Shown here in pieces: positions 33,906-46,892 of a DNA stretch of 64,000 nucleotides. How positions within the stretch are numbered: the first letter of the stretch is position 1; every line of letters starts with the position of its first letter. The stretch lies in contig NC_090622.1 in assembly GCF_004359215.1 (NCBI RefSeq), forward strand, positions 870,710 through 934,709, written 5' to 3'. Below the pieces are notes generated by a model, which was not told the origin of the DNA, searched no databases, and saw nothing but the letters and a program-made list of their open reading frames with translations. The position numbers and the translations under genes were made by a program. This DNA comes from Bremia lactucae (lineage: Eukaryota > Oomycota > Peronosporomycetes > Peronosporales > Peronosporaceae).

Positions 33906-35450
33906 ATGGAAGAGGTTCCAGATTTGTCGAAAGCGCAACGCGCCGCTTATGACAAGCTCAAAACCTTATTTGGTCTTGAGCACGTGGAATATATTATCTC
34001 CCAGGGACCAGAGGTCCTACATGCAAGGCTTGTAGCCTTCATGCGATACGAAGCCTCCCCTGATCGGTCAGGTACAGGACCACTTAGCGGCATCTATGCC
34101 AACTCGGTACATCTCTGTACCTGACTCAGAGCCGAGGGGCTCGCCCTCTAACTATAATTCTTAAGACATTTGAGAGAAAAGAGGGAGAAAATCTCCCTTT
34201 TTGGATTAAGCAGATATAAATGTCCATTGATTCCGCCTTGTTCTTAACAGAACGGCAACGGTGGTTATGACCATTTCCAAACTTGGAGGTAGATCCATGG
34301 AGTGGGCACTATCGTGCAGCACGTCAATAAACGACATTTTTCTCCTCATGGGATTCACTGAAACAGCAAATAACCAGCACGTTTGGCCCGTCTGATCAGG
34401 CTTTTCGCATGCGAGCACGGCTCCTAGCGGCTCGACAAGGTAAAAGAACCCTAGGGGACTTTCTCCAGGAGTTGAGAACTCTCATTGCATCTATGCATCA
34501 AGACCGAAGCAAGAAGCAATTGTAGTAAGAATCTTTATGGGGGGTCTCAATGATGGCGTTGCCCGGACGGAATAATTCCAATCTCATACTGCTACTTTCG
34601 AAGAGGCAGTTGCCATAGCGCTACGCGCCGAGTTCGACTTAAAGTCTGCTCGCGTTAGCACGCCTGCTTACCGAACAAGCTCTTCGAGCACCTGGTTCCG
34701 TCTAATAGAGCGAAACCTATGGATTTAAGCCTTGTTGAGGAAGGAGAAAAGGCTCTTCAAGCTGTGGAACAGCATAAGACCATCCGTAGGTGTTATATGT
34801 GCGAAAGCACGAAACATTTACGTCCGGCCTGCCCCCTACAAAATTTGCGTAAAGCTTGAAAGAGCTCCATTACCGACCTATACCAGAGATATGGTACGGA
34901 CGTCGATACCCAGTAGGTGTAGTGGCGCCCTACTGGGGAATACCTAGGCTCTTTTGAGCCTATAGGAGGTAAGAATATACAGAACCTAGCCCCAATTAGC
35001 TCGGTGCTAAATGGCACGGGGCTAGAGTACAAGCCTGGCTTGCTAGTCGCACAAGCGACTGTAAAGGGCTTAGATAAGCCGTGGTCAATTTTAATTGTCT
35101 CAGGAGCATCTTGCAATTATGTTCGACGCCTTCCCTTGAAGGAAGTCAACAATACGTTGAGGCGCTTAGAGCGCATGAAGGTGATACAATCACTGTTCGC
35201 TTAGCGACTGGGACTCGTGTCACTGTTCCCAAAGTTCCATTGAACTTAGGTATAAAGTTTCTGGACTTTGACAGTATGGAACGCTGTCTCGTCCTAGATT
35301 TGGATTCGAGATATGATCTCATCCTTGGTATGGCCTGGTTAGATCACCATGAGTCATGGATCGATTGAAGGTCTAAGACATTAGGCGCCACACGCAATGT
35401 TCCTAGCAAAGTTTTAAAGAGTCATGAACCCACCTTTGCTAGGCAACAAA
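33906..35450 (+). pseudogene. gag and protease remnant (B3)
   Basis: The ATG at 33906 opens [20 protein letters not shown], soon frameshifted (34124). The later capsid part, RTLIASMHQD and the zinc knuckle (C-Y-M-C-E-S-T-K-H-L-R-P-A-C) are recognisable to about 34850. The protease follows at 34990-35400 with LGIKFLDFDSMERCLVLDLD and DLILGMAWLDHHESWID. The active site reads LIVSGASCNY, so the catalytic Asp is replaced by Val. Confidence 0.75.
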
Positions 35451-35639
35451 TGCGTCATTGGCGTGGATCATTGAATGAGTCTTTCAGTGTTTTAGACATT
35501 GGCATGTCTGAGTTAGTTAACTAATGTTAAGAAAATAATTCTGAGCCCTACTCAGCAGAAATAAGTGGAACGGCACGTGCTCCGTCGAGTGACACTCGTT
35601 GTAAGAACGATTTACTGAATGCTGAAAGCATTGTTGGCC

Positions 35640-35895
35640 TAAGGCCGAATCATCGAGGGTGCGATATCCCTGAGATACGTGGAGTGGCACGTCAATGTCT
35701 ACCAAGTATGGTCGGCCGAGGTGGCATCATACTGAGTGTCAATAGCGTCACTGTTGGCGGTTCGCCAGGACCTCAAGGGTGCAATATCCCTGAGATCCGT
35801 GGAGTGGCACGTCAAAGTCCACTGAGTGTGGTCAGCTAAGGTGGCACCATACTGAGTGTCAATAGTGACACTATAGGCGGTTCGCCAGGGCATTT
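35640..35895 (+). repeat. 120-bp tandem repeat in the protease-RT linker (B3)
   Basis: Two units of about 123 bp start at GGGTGCGATATCCCTGAGATAC and GGGTGCAATATCCCTGAGATCC. Each would encode about 40 residues of the form GCxIPEIRGVAR...VGRGG. B4 has two units (42420-42655), B5 one. Confidence 0.8.
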
Positions 35896-36000
35896 TGGGT
35901 TTTATACTTCTAATGTACGTTAAGCGACACGTAAATGTTAGCTGGATAAGGAACTTGAGTTACCTAACTCCTTGTCGGATGTCAAATTAGACACCATGTC

Positions 36001-37773
36001 TTGTATAGACCAATACAGGCTGGAAAATCCGGGGTCGTAAATGTCCCGGCCTCTAAGAGGCGTATTGTCTCCACTCCAAGACAGGATGGACACGAAGCGT
36101 GTATACCCTCACAAAGTGATACGAGTGAGCAATCACATACCCTTGTAAATGGTGTAATCGGTAACACTGAGGGGGAAGTTAGCCTTGCGGCAATCCCTTC
36201 GTTACATGCTCTTTAGAGCTAGACAAAATATCTATTGATGAGTGCGGCCGAGCGTTAAAGGCTGGCAACTTATTCGAGATGGTAGTCATTCGACCAACAA
36301 TTTAGTTAAAGTCATCGTCACTTTTAGACGAAGCTGTTCTGGATGACACAAAAACTGCACTTAGTGCGCGAAATGGGTCATCGATCCTTAAAGATCCTAT
36401 GGATCCCTTTTATTCCTTGATTTAGGAATTCCAAGATGTGCTATGTATTAACCCATCATCTGTTTTACCTCCGGATAGAGGTGGTCGTCATGAAATTGAC
36501 TTGGTCCCGGGAGCCAAATACTGTGTCACAAGTCAATGGCCTTTACCAAGGGAGCAGTGTGACGTCATTGACGATTTCTTCCGTGCTAAGCACGAGGCTG
36601 GAATGGTACGAAAGAGCAAATCTCCTCATTCCACACCGAAATTTTGTGTCAAATAGCCAAATTGTAAATGGCGCATTGCACATGCTTATAAAAAGCTTAA
36701 TGCTGTCACTATACCAGCACAAACCCTTAATCCTAGAAAGGATGTTATTCGGAACAATATGGTGGGATGTACAATGAACAGTGCATTGGACTAAGTCGAT
36801 GGTTACTACGAATTGCTCATGCGAGCTAGCGATATCTCGCTAACAGCGGTTAGCACCCCAATCGGTATGTTATGGGAGTGGTTGGTTATGCCACAAGGGC
36901 TTTTCAACGCCCCCGCAACATTTAATAGTCTAGTGACGCAACTGTTCCGCCCTCATCGAGGTTATGCACAGACTTATTTCGATGATGTCCATAGTCGTGC
37001 GGAGCAGGGTCGGTCGGATATGAAAATTATTTAGACCATTTGCGAGCAGTGCTCGAGTGTATGCGCACAAACAAATTGTATGCCAATGCATCTAAATGCA
37101 TTTTTGGCGCAGACAAAATTCCTTTTTTGGGATGCTTCATTGGAAAGCGAGGTTTTAAAGCGGGACCCGCTAAGGTAAAAGCCATAGTAGATTGGCCGGT
37201 TTCTAAAAACCAAAAGGATATGCGTTAGTGGTTGGGTCTCGCCAATTATTTACAGAATGGTGCTGGACTAGCACCGAACATAATGCTTTTCGAACAGTTA
37301 AGGATACTCCTACCCATGCCCCGATTCTGGCACTGCCAAACCCAAATTAACCTTTCAGTGTCGTCTGTGACGCATCGGATTTTGCCATTGGCAGTGCTCT
37401 GTTACAAACAAATCTTGATTGGCGTGCAGGTGTTTTTGCGTTCGAGTCTAGACAGCTTAAAGCTGCGGAAAAGAACTACCCAGTTCATGGCAAAGAGTTA
37501 CCTGCTATGAAGTATGCTCCAGTCAAATTCAGAGTTCATCTGCTCGGCTCCAAGCCGTTTGTGATATATACAGAGCACGAGTCATTACGCACGGCGACTA
37601 AGTCGCGCCATCTCTCACAGAGAATGGCCCGATGGCTATATTTTTTTGCGGAATACAACTTCGAGGTGAAGTATAAGCCCGGCAAGCAGAATGCTTTGGC
37701 CGATGCGTTATCACGCAGGCCGGATCATGAGCTCTCTCATTTAACGACTATCTTGTCGCCTATTCCTGATTAA
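36001..37773 (+). pseudogene. Linker, RT and RNase H remnant (B3)
   Basis: The linker ends DPFYSL-stop-EF at 36424. RT pieces: KYCVTSQWPLPREQCDVI, then LVMPQGLFNAPATFNSLV, and a catalytic box YFDDVHSRAEQG that lacks two residues present in B2 after the Asp pair. FLGCFIGKRGFKAG and a stop at 37227 follow. RNase H ends with ADALSRRPDHELSHL at 37773. Every stop here is repeated at the same place in B4. Confidence 0.85.
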
Positions 37774-37849
37774 TCCGTTCGGCTTACGCCAAGGCAGAAC
37801 ATTTGTATCTCTGCTACGAGCTCTAAAGAATTCTAATTCAGGTATTAAA

Positions 37850-39414
37850 TTGCCGGCACGTTTGCGTGCAAGGTTACATCGATTTTCTATCGATAACGAC
37901 CTGTTGCTTTATTGCACAAACACAGCGGACCCTCCGCGTGTCGTTGTTCCTCATGATGAGGATTTGAAGTACCGAATCCTCTGTGAGGCACACAATACTG
38001 TCCTCTCGGTAGAGAAAAGACTAGCGGCTCTGTAAGCCAGAGTTATTGGTGGCCCAAACTCTATAAATGGGTCAAACATATGTTCGCACATGCGAAACTT
38101 GCCAACGGGTTAAGCCCCCGGCACATGCTGCTGCGTCACTGGCGAGTCTTCCCGTCCCCATAGGATGCTGGGAGTCCATTAGTATGAATTTTGGTTTTGG
38201 GGTACCGAAAGATTCAGCCGGTAACTCCGGTACAGTGGTCTTTGTTGACCGTTTGAGCAAAACGGTTCACGTAGCGGCCGCATGGAGAGGGTACAGCTTA
38301 GCTGTTTATCAATCGCATGTTGCGACAATATGGTTTACCAGTGGCAATTGTCTCTGATCGGGATCCCCGTTTCACGGTTAAATTCCGGAAATCAATTTTC
38401 CAAGTGCTTGGCACCAGATTGGATATGTCCACTGCGGACCATCCGCAGACCGATGGTCAAACCGAACATGTCAATCGCGTCATTAAAGACGTTTTACGCA
38501 GCGTGTGTGCTCAGACACCAAAGAGCTGGAGCTCAATGCTCCCAGTAGTAGAATTTGCGTTAAATAACGCTGTTCATGCCTTTACCGGCTATACTCCGTT
38601 TTATATAAACGGTCTTACCCACCCGCGCGTTCCGTTAACGATACCACTGCGTGGTTCAGGGCTTGGTGGGGGAGAGTTGGCCGATGGGCTTGCTGATATC
38701 AGCCCTGTTACCGTTCGGAAACAAGTAAGCGAGTTACTTGCGACGCGATTTAGTGTCTTAAGACATGTAAGAAATACGATGGCTGATAGCCAAGACAAAC
38801 AAAAAGAACAAGCGGATGCCAAAGGCAGAAGCTGTATCAATTCTTATAAGGTCGGAGACCGAGCGTTATAAAGCTCTAAAAGCCTACGTACCTACTTGGT
38901 TTCCGCGGTCTTCAAGACCAAATTACGCCCGCGCTTTATTGGATTATTTACGGTCGTGGCCAAGAAGGGCCTGGCTTATACGCTAAACCTTCCCAGCAAG
39001 CTGCGTACACGCCCAGTGTTTTACGTTGGCTTGCTTAAGCCATATCTGGACCCTTCCTACGTGAACTTGAAGGCGCTTGCGCCGAGACAGGCGGTCGTGC
39101 CGCAGATTGCTGCATCCTCACCAGGATGTCCAGCTGGCCCTCTAAACGAGGCTGCTGACGCTCCAGCGTCGAAAGACGGTCCCGAACCGCCTCAAAAGAG
39201 CTCCCAAACCGAGCAAGGACCTCACGAAGAAGTTGCACCTCGTGCCGTAGAGCATCAAATGCTTCCGCCGAAATTTCGGCCCCATTCCGCGCTGCTTGAT
39301 GCGCGGGGGAACCATCAGTTTCATGTGAAGAAACTTTTAAAGCGACGTCGTCGTGAGGGTCAAAACCAGTATCTGGTGAAGTGGCTAGGGTACCCCTCTT
39401 TTGAAAATTCTTAG
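37850..39414 (+). pseudogene. Integrase and chromodomain remnant (B3)
   Basis: The zinc domain is broken near 38035 (C-E-T-C-Q-R-V-K at about 38094). The core keeps all three catalytic positions: FVDRLSKTVH (38245), VSDRDPRFTVKF (38350) and DGQTEHVNRVI (38453). SSMLPVVEFALNNAVHAF and a C-terminal KLRPRFIGLFTVV follow. The chromodomain QYLVKWLGYPSFENS is cut by a stop at 39412. Frames change at about 38035, 38290 and 38870. Confidence 0.85.
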
Positions 39415-40016
39415 TTCGAAATACCTCTTCGGCAAGATTGCCCGTACGCCGTTGACGTTTTTGGGCTCAGGGTCAACTCGGGTCAAACGACGCTTCCCAT
39501 CACTAAACGTGGGATTAGGTGGATCTATAGTCTCATTGCGGCTTCAATCTTTAGTTGTATGGTCACCCGAAGCACTGAAATACCGGCTAGGCCTTTCTTC
39601 GTTTTGGGGCATAAATGCCGACGGAACTGGCCTTTGGCCTTAAGCTTAGCGAAATCGAAGCGACGCTTCCATTCCAAACGAGCATCGCCTCCATCCGCAG
39701 ACTCTCTGATATTGCAGATATTACGAAGTCGGTGGGCCCGATGGACCCAGCTCTCAAATGAGACTTCGTTTTCACTCCTTGTTTCGTTTGGAAACAAAAC
39801 GATCGGAATTTTCCGTGGCCTGCTCAATGCAGTTAAGACATCAGCGGCACCACGTTCTGGGAACGGATTCGGGCCCGCCGACGCTCATCCGGAGAAGAAG
39901 GCTTGAGAACGACGCTCTTTCTCCTCCTCCCCTGATTGAAAGTGACTTTCAAAGTCCACCATTCCCTCATCGTTGAGGAAGGTGCTAAGAGTCTGTGACT
40001 CACGGTTGATTGTCAT
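39035..40016 (-). pseudogene. Antisense ORF of family B element B3 (internally deleted)
   Basis: Minus strand, opposite the element. The ATG at 40016 gives MTINRESQTLSTFLNDEGMV and an acidic block, 112 bp inside the 3' LTR. Relative to B2 about 350 bp of the middle is deleted (near 39810). 39827-39525 is open (SWVHRAHRLRNICNIRESA). An open frame from about 39455 to 39035 then crosses the antisense of the chromodomain and ends in a coiled-coil-like helix (LRHEVQLLREVLARFGSSFE, RLSTLERQQPRLEGQLDIL) and the tail SSSRRKGPDMA. Same architecture as B2 (18523-19799). Unknown function. Confidence 0.45.
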
Positions 40017-40127
40017 GAGACAAAGGAATGAAAAACACAACCGAACGGTTAGCTGTTTGGATTCCAACCTCGAAGAGGAAATGAAGCGAATGTTTTCACT
40101 TGGCGTCAATAGTCTGATGGGGGAGGG

Positions 40128-40612
40128 TGTAATGGGGCACACATCGGTTGGAGAACCGTTGTTGTGGTACATTGACTTTATCGATAAAATACCCTTTTAT
40201 CTAATTTCAAAATAGTTAGTCACTTAAATCCCATTTATTTTGGGTAACGAATGTGGTCGCCGCCAGATATAAATCTGGCGGCCAAAATCTAAATTCAATT
40301 GGCTAGGGCAAAGTTTTTAGATTTTGATAATTATATAAAGTGCAGTTCCCCTTTTGATGTTAAAGCTTAAGTGCCTTTCTAAGGCTTGCGCATTGATCTG
40401 TAAGAGATAGAAGCCTTTCTAAGGTATATCTTCTTTGGCACTAGTTGCCACTTCGTTCCACGAACCCCTGAATCCCTTGAACTAGAATTCATTTAGCTTT
40501 AATAGCTTGTACGACTTCCTGAGTTAATAAACCCAATAGTTCAATTGAACGAAGTGACTCTCTGAGTCTGAGAGTCTTCCTCTGACTTTAGGAGCGAGGT
40601 AGCTCCGCTAAA
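40128..40612 (+). repeat. LTR 2 (shared), family B array
   Basis: 485 bp, preceded by the purine tract GATGGGGGAGGG and followed by PBS CCTGGTAGCAC, so it serves as 3' LTR of B3 and 5' LTR of B4. Identical to LTR 3 up to about 40525, then clearly divergent. Confidence 0.9.
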
Positions 40613-40672
40613 CCTGGTAGCACTCGTAGTCAATCTACGCCTGAGTCTTTACAAGACTAATTTCTCACGAAA

Positions 40673-42200
40673 ATAGAAGAGGTTCCAGAATTGTCAGAAG
40701 CGCAACGCGCCACTTATGACAAGCTCAAAACCTTATTCGGGCTTGAGCACTTGGAATTTATTATCTCCCAGCCACCAGAGGTCCTGCATGCAAGGCTTGA
40801 AGCCTTCATGCGGTACGAAGCCTCCCTGATCGGTCAGGTACAGGACCATTTAGCGGCATCTATGCCAACCCGGTACATCTCTTTACCTGACTCAGAGCCA
40901 AGGACTCGCCCTCTAATTGTAAATGTGAAGATATTTAAGGGAAAAGAGGGAGAAAATCTCCCTTTTTGAATTAAGCAGATGGAAATGTCCATTGATTCCG
41001 CCTTGTTCTTAACAGAACGGCAAAAGGTGGCTATGGCCATTTCCAAACTTGGAGATAGAGCCATGAAGTGGGTACTATCGTGCAGCACGTCCATAAACGA
41101 CGCTTTTCCCTCATGGGATTCGCTGAAACAGCAAATGACCAGCATGTTTGCACCGCCTGATCAGGCTTTTCGCATGCGAGCACGGCTCCTAGCGGCTCGA
41201 CAAGGTGAAAAAAAAGAACCCTTGGGGGCTTTGTCTAGGAGTTGAGAACTCTCATTGCATCTATGCATCAAGACCCGGTGCAAGAAGCAATTGTAGTGAC
41301 CATCTTTATGGAGGGTCTCAATGAGGGCGTTGCCCGGACGGAATTGTTCCGATCTCATCCGGCTACGTTCGAAGAGGCAGTTGCCATAGCGCTCCGCGCC
41401 GAGTTCGACTTTAAGTCTGCTCGCATTAGCACGCCTGTCTACCAAACAAGCTCCTCGAGCATATGGGTTCCGTCTAATAGAGCGGAACCCATGGATTCAG
41501 CCTCGTTGAGGAAGGAGAAGAGGCTCTTTAAGCTGTGGAACACCATAAGACCATCCGTAGATGTTGTATGTGCGGAACACGAAACATTTACGCCCTGCCT
41601 GCCCTCTTCGAAATTCGGGTAAAGCTCGAAAGAGCTCCAAATCCGACCTATACCATAGATCCGGTAGATACCCAGTAGGTGCGGGGCGCCCTACTGGGGA
41701 AGACCTAGGCTCTGTTGAACCTCAAGGAGGTGAGAATAAACAGAACCTAGCCCCAATTAGCTCGTTGCGTGATGGCACGGGGCGAGAGTACAAGCCTGGC
41801 TTGCTAGTCGCTCAAGCGACTGTAAAGGGCTTTGATAAGCCGTGGTCAATTTTAATTGACTCAGGAGCGTCTTGCAATTATGCTCGACGCCTTTCCCTTG
41901 AAGGAATTCAACAATACGTTGAGGCGCTTAGAGCGCATGAAGGTGATACAGTCACTGTTCGCTTAGCGACTGGGACTCGTGTCACTGTTCCCAAAGTTCA
42001 ATTGAAGTTAGGTATATAGTTTCCGGACTTTGACAGTATGGAACGCTCTCTCGTCCTTGATTCGGGTTCGAGATATGATCTCATCCTTGGTATGGCCTGG
42101 TTAGAACACCATGAGCCATGGATCGATTGGAGGTCTAAGACCTTAGGCGCCACGCGCAATGTTCCTAGCAAGTTTTGGAGAGCCATGAACCCACCTTTGC
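40673..42200 (+). pseudogene. gag and protease remnant (B4)
   Basis: The gag start codon is mutated (ATA at 40673 where B3 has ATG). Capsid blocks: [20 protein letters not shown] and RQKVAMAISKLGDRAMKWVL. 41242-41622 contains RTLIASMHQDPVQEAI. The zinc knuckle is damaged near 41570 (a codon lost). The protease at 41780-42150 keeps the active site LIDSGASCNYAR and DLILGMAWLEHHEPWIDWR. Confidence 0.75.
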
Positions 42201-44537
42201 TAGGCAACAAAAGCGCTATTGGCGCGGATCATGGAATGAGTCTGTCAGTGTTTTAGACATTGGAATGTCTGAGTTAATAAACGCTAACGTTAAAAACATT
42301 AATTCTGAGCCCGATTCAGCAAAAAAAAGTGGAACGGCACGTACTCCGTCGAGTGACACTCGTTATAATAACGATTCACTAAATGCTGAAAGCATTGTTG
42401 GCCTAAGGCCGAATCATCAAGGGTGCAATATCCCTGAGATGCGTCGAGTGGCACGTCTAAGTCCACCGAGTATGATCGGTCGAGGTGGCATCATACTGAG
42501 TGCCAGTAGTGACACTGTTGGCGGTTCGCCAGGACCTCAAGGGTGCAATATCCCTGAGATACGTGGAGTGGCACGTCTAAGTCCACCGAGTGTGGTCGGC
42601 CGAGGTGGCATCATACTGAGTGTCAATAATGACACTATTGGCGGTTTGCCAGGGTATGTTGGGTCAAACCCTCCTAACGCACGTGAAGCGACACGTAAAC
42701 GTTCGCTGGATAAGGAAGTTGAGTTACCTAACTCCTTGTCGGATGTCAAATTAGACACCATGTCTTGTATAGACCAATACAGGCTGGAAAATCCGGGGTC
42801 GTAAATGTCCCGGCCTCTAAGAGGCGTATTGTCTCCACTCCAAGACAGGATGGACACGAAGCGTGTATACCCTCACAAAGTGATACGAGTGAGCAATCAC
42901 ATACCCTTGTAAATGGTGTAATCGGTAACACTGAGGGGGAAGTTAGCCTTGCGGCAATCCCTTCGTTACATGCTCTTTAGAGCTAGACAAAATATCTATT
43001 GATGAGTGCGGCCGAGCGTTAAAGGCTGGCAACTTATTCGAGATGGTAGTCATTCGACCAACAATTTAGTTAAAGTCATCGTCACTTTTAGACGAAGCTG
43101 TTCTGGATGACACAAAAACTGCACTTAGTGCGCGAAATGGGTCATCGATCCTTAAAGATCCTATGGATCCCTTTTATTCCTTGATTTAGGAATTCCAAGA
43201 TGTGCTATGTATTAACCCATCATCTGTTTTACCTCCGGATAGAGGTGGTCGTCATGAAATTGACTTGGTCCCGGGAGCCAAATACTGTGTCACAAGTCAA
43301 TGGCCTTTACCAAGGGAGCAGTGTGACGTCATTGACGATTTCTTCCGTGCTAAGCACGAGGCTGGAATGGTACGAAAGAGCAAATCTCCTCATTCCACAC
43401 CGAAATTTTGTGTCAAATAGCCAAATTGTAAATGGCGCATTGCACATGCTTATAAAAAGCTTAATGCTGTCACTATACCAGCACAAACCCTTAATCCTAG
43501 AAAGGATGTTATTCGGAACAATATGGTGGGATGTACAATGAACAGTGCATTGGACTAAGTCGATGGTTACTACGAATTGCTCATGCGAGCTAGCGATATC
43601 TCGCTAACAGCGGTTAGCACCCCAATCGGTATGTTATGGGAGTGGTTGGTTATGCCACAAGGGCTTTTCAACGCCCCCGCAACATTTAATAGTCTAGTGA
43701 CGCAACTGTTCCGCCCTCATCGAGGTTATGCACAGACTTATTTCGATGATGTCCATAGTCGTGCGGAGCAGGGTCGGTCGGATATGAAAATTATTTAGAC
43801 CATTTGCGAGCAGTGCTCGAGTGTATGCGCACAAACAAATTGTATGCCAATGCATCTAAATGCATTTTTGGCGCAGACAAAATTCCTTTTTTGGGATGCT
43901 TCATTGGAAAGCGAGGTTTTAAAGCGGGACCCGCTAAGGTAAAAGCCATAGTAGATTGGCCGGTTTCTAAAAACCAAAAGGATATGCGTTAGTGGTTGGG
44001 TCTCGCCAATTATTTACAGAATGGTGCTGGACTAGCACCGAACATAATGCTTTTCGAACAGTTAAGGATACTCCTACCCATGCCCCGATTCTGGCACTGC
44101 CAAACCCAAATTAACCTTTCAGTGTCGTCTGTGACGCATCGGATTTTGCCATTGGCAGTGCTCTGTTACAAACAAATCTTGATTGGCGTGCAGGTGTTTT
44201 TGCGTTCGAGTCTAGACAGCTTAAAGCTGCGGAAAAGAACTACCCAGTTCATGGCAAAGAGTTACCTGCTATGAAGTATGCTCCAGTCAAATTCAGAGTT
44301 CATCTGCTCGGCTCCAAGCCGTTTGTGATATATACAGAGCACGAGTCATTACGCACGGCGACTAAGTCGCGCCATCTCTCACAGAGAATGGCCCGATGGC
44401 TATATTTTTTTGCGGAATACAACTTCGAGGTGAAGTATAAGCCCGGCAAGCAGAATGCTTTGGCCGATGCGTTATCACGCAGGCCGGATCATGAGCTCTC
44501 TCATTTAACGACTATCTTGTCGCCTATTCCTGATTAA
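42175..44537 (+). pseudogene. Linker, RT and RNase H remnant (B4)
   Basis: The linker 42175-42804 carries two copies of the roughly 40-residue GCNIPE...RVARLSPPS unit and is open for 209 codons. From 42721 on the sequence is the copy of B3, with the same stops (for example at 43188 and 43991) and the same altered YFDDVHSRAEQG box. Confidence 0.85.
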
Positions 44538-44613
44538 TCCGTTCGGCTTACGCCAAGGCAGAACATTTGTATCTCTGCTACGAGCTCTAAAGAATTCTAA
44601 TTCAGGTATTAAA

Positions 44614-46179
44614 TTGCCGGCACGTTTGCGTGCAAGGTTACATCGATTTTCTATCGATAACGACCTGTTGCTTTATTGCACAAACACAGCGGACCCTCCG
44701 CGTGTCGTTGTTCCTCATGATGAGGATTTGAAGTACCGAATCCTCTGTGAGGCACACAATACTGTCCTCTCGGTAGAGAAAAGACTAGCGGCTCTGTAAG
44801 CCAGAGTTATTGGTGGCCCAAACTCTATAAATGGGTCAAACATATGTTCGCACATGCGAAACTTGCCAACGGGTTAAGCCCCCGGCACATGCTGCTGCGT
44901 CACTGGCGAGTCTTCCCGTCCCCATAGGATGCTGGGAGTCCATTAGTATGAATTTTGGTTTTGGGGTACCGAAAGATTCAGCCGGTAACATCCGGTACAG
45001 TGGTCTTTGTTGACCGTTTGAGCAAAACGGTTCACGTAGCGGCCGCATGGAGAGGGTACAGCTTAGCTGTTTATCAATCGCATGTTGCGACAATATGGTT
45101 TACCAGTGGCAATTGTCTCTGATCGGGATCCCCGTTTCACGGTTAAATTCCGGAAATCAATTTTCCAAGTGCTTGGCACCAGATTGGATATGTCCACTGC
45201 GGACCATCCGCAGACCGATGGTCAAACCGAACATGTCAATCGCGTCATTAAAGACGTTTTACGCAGCGTGTGTGCTCAGACACCAAAGAGCTGGAGCTCA
45301 ATGCTCCCAGTAGTAGAATTTGCGTTAAATAACGCTGTTCATGCCTTTACCGGCTATACTCCGTTTTATATAAACGGTCTTACCCACCCGCGCGTTCCGT
45401 TAACGATACCACTGCGTGGTTCAGGGCTTGGTGGGGGAGAGTTGGCCGATGGGCTTGCTGATATCAGCCCTGTTACCGTTCGGAAACAAGTAAGCGAGTT
45501 ACTTGCGACGCGATTTAGTGTCTTAAGACATGTAAGAAATACGATGGCTGATAGCCAAGACAAACAAAAAGAACAAGCGGATGCCAAAGGCAGAAGCTGT
45601 ATCAATTCTTATAAGGTCGGAGACCGAGCGTTATAAAGCTCTAAAAGCCTACGTACCTACTTGGTTTCCGCGGTCTTCAAGACCAAATTACGCCCGCGCT
45701 TTATTGGATTATTTACGGTCGTGGCCAAGAAGGGCCTGGCTTATACGCTAAACCTTCCCAGCAAGCTGCGTACACGCCCAGTGTTTTACGTTGGCTTGCT
45801 TAAGCCATATCTGGACCCTTCCTACGTGAACTTGAAGGCGCTTGCGCCGAGACAGGCGGTCGTGCCGCAGATTGCTGCATCCTCACCAGGATGTCCAGCT
45901 GGCCCTCTAAACGAGGCTGCTGACGCTCCAGCGTCGAAAGACGGTCCCGAACCGCCTCAAAAGAGCTCCCAAACCGAGCAAGGACCTCACGAAGAAGTTG
46001 CACCTCGTGCCGTAGAGCATCAAATGCTTCCGCCGAAATTTCGGCCCCATTCCGCGCTGCTTGATGCGCGGGGGAACCATCAGTTTCATGTGAAGAAACT
46101 TTTAAAGCGACGTCGTCGTGAGGGTCAAAACCAGTATCTGGTGAAGTGGCTAGGGTACCCCTCTTTTGAAAATTCTTAG
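44614..46179 (+). pseudogene. Integrase and chromodomain remnant (B4)
   Basis: Copy of the B3 region. The one difference found is an extra A at about 44990 (GGTAACATCCGG against GGTAACTCCGG), which adds a frameshift before the DDE core. The core at 45082-45636 and the chromodomain at 45661-46179 are otherwise as in B3. Confidence 0.85.
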
Positions 46180-46781
46180 TTCGAAATACCTCTTCGGCAA
46201 GATTGCCCGTACGCCGTTGACGTTTTTGGGCTCAGGGTCAACTCGGGTCAAACGACGCTTCCCATCACTAAACGTGGGATTAGGTGGATCTATAGTCTCA
46301 TTGCGGCTTCAATCTTTAGTTGTATGGTCACCCGAAGCACTGAAATACCGGCTAGGCCTTTCTTCGTTTTGGGGCATAAATGCCGACGGAACTGGCCTTT
46401 GGCCTTAAGCTTAGCGAAATCGAAGCGACGCTTCCATTCCAAACGAGCATCGCCTCCATCCGCAGACTCTCTGATATTGCAGATATTACGAAGTCGGTGG
46501 GCCCGATGGACCCAGCTCTCAAATGAGACTTCGTTTTCACTCCTTGTTTCGTTTGGAAACAAAACGATCGGAATTTTCCGTGGCCTGCTCAATGCAGTTA
46601 AGACATCAGCGGCACCACGTTCTGGGAACGGATTCGGGCCCGCCGACGCTCATCCGGAGAAGAAGGCTTGAGAACGACGCTCTTTCTCCTCCTCCCCTGA
46701 TTGAAAGTGACTTTCAAAGTCCACCATTCCCTCATCGTTGAGGAAGGTGCTAAGAGTCTGTGACTCACGGTTGATTGTCAT
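45800..46781 (-). pseudogene. Antisense ORF of family B element B4
   Basis: Same sequence as the B3 antisense frame, with the same internal deletion. It starts at 46781 and ends at 45800 with the coiled-coil-like C-terminus. It adds no independent evidence because B3 and B4 are recent copies. Confidence 0.4.
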
Positions 46782-46892
46782 GAGACAAAGGAATGAAAAA
46801 CACAACCGAACGGTTAGCTGTTTGGATTCCAACCTCGAAGAGGAAATGAAGCGAATGTTTTCACTTGGCGTCAATAGTCTGATGGGGGAGGG

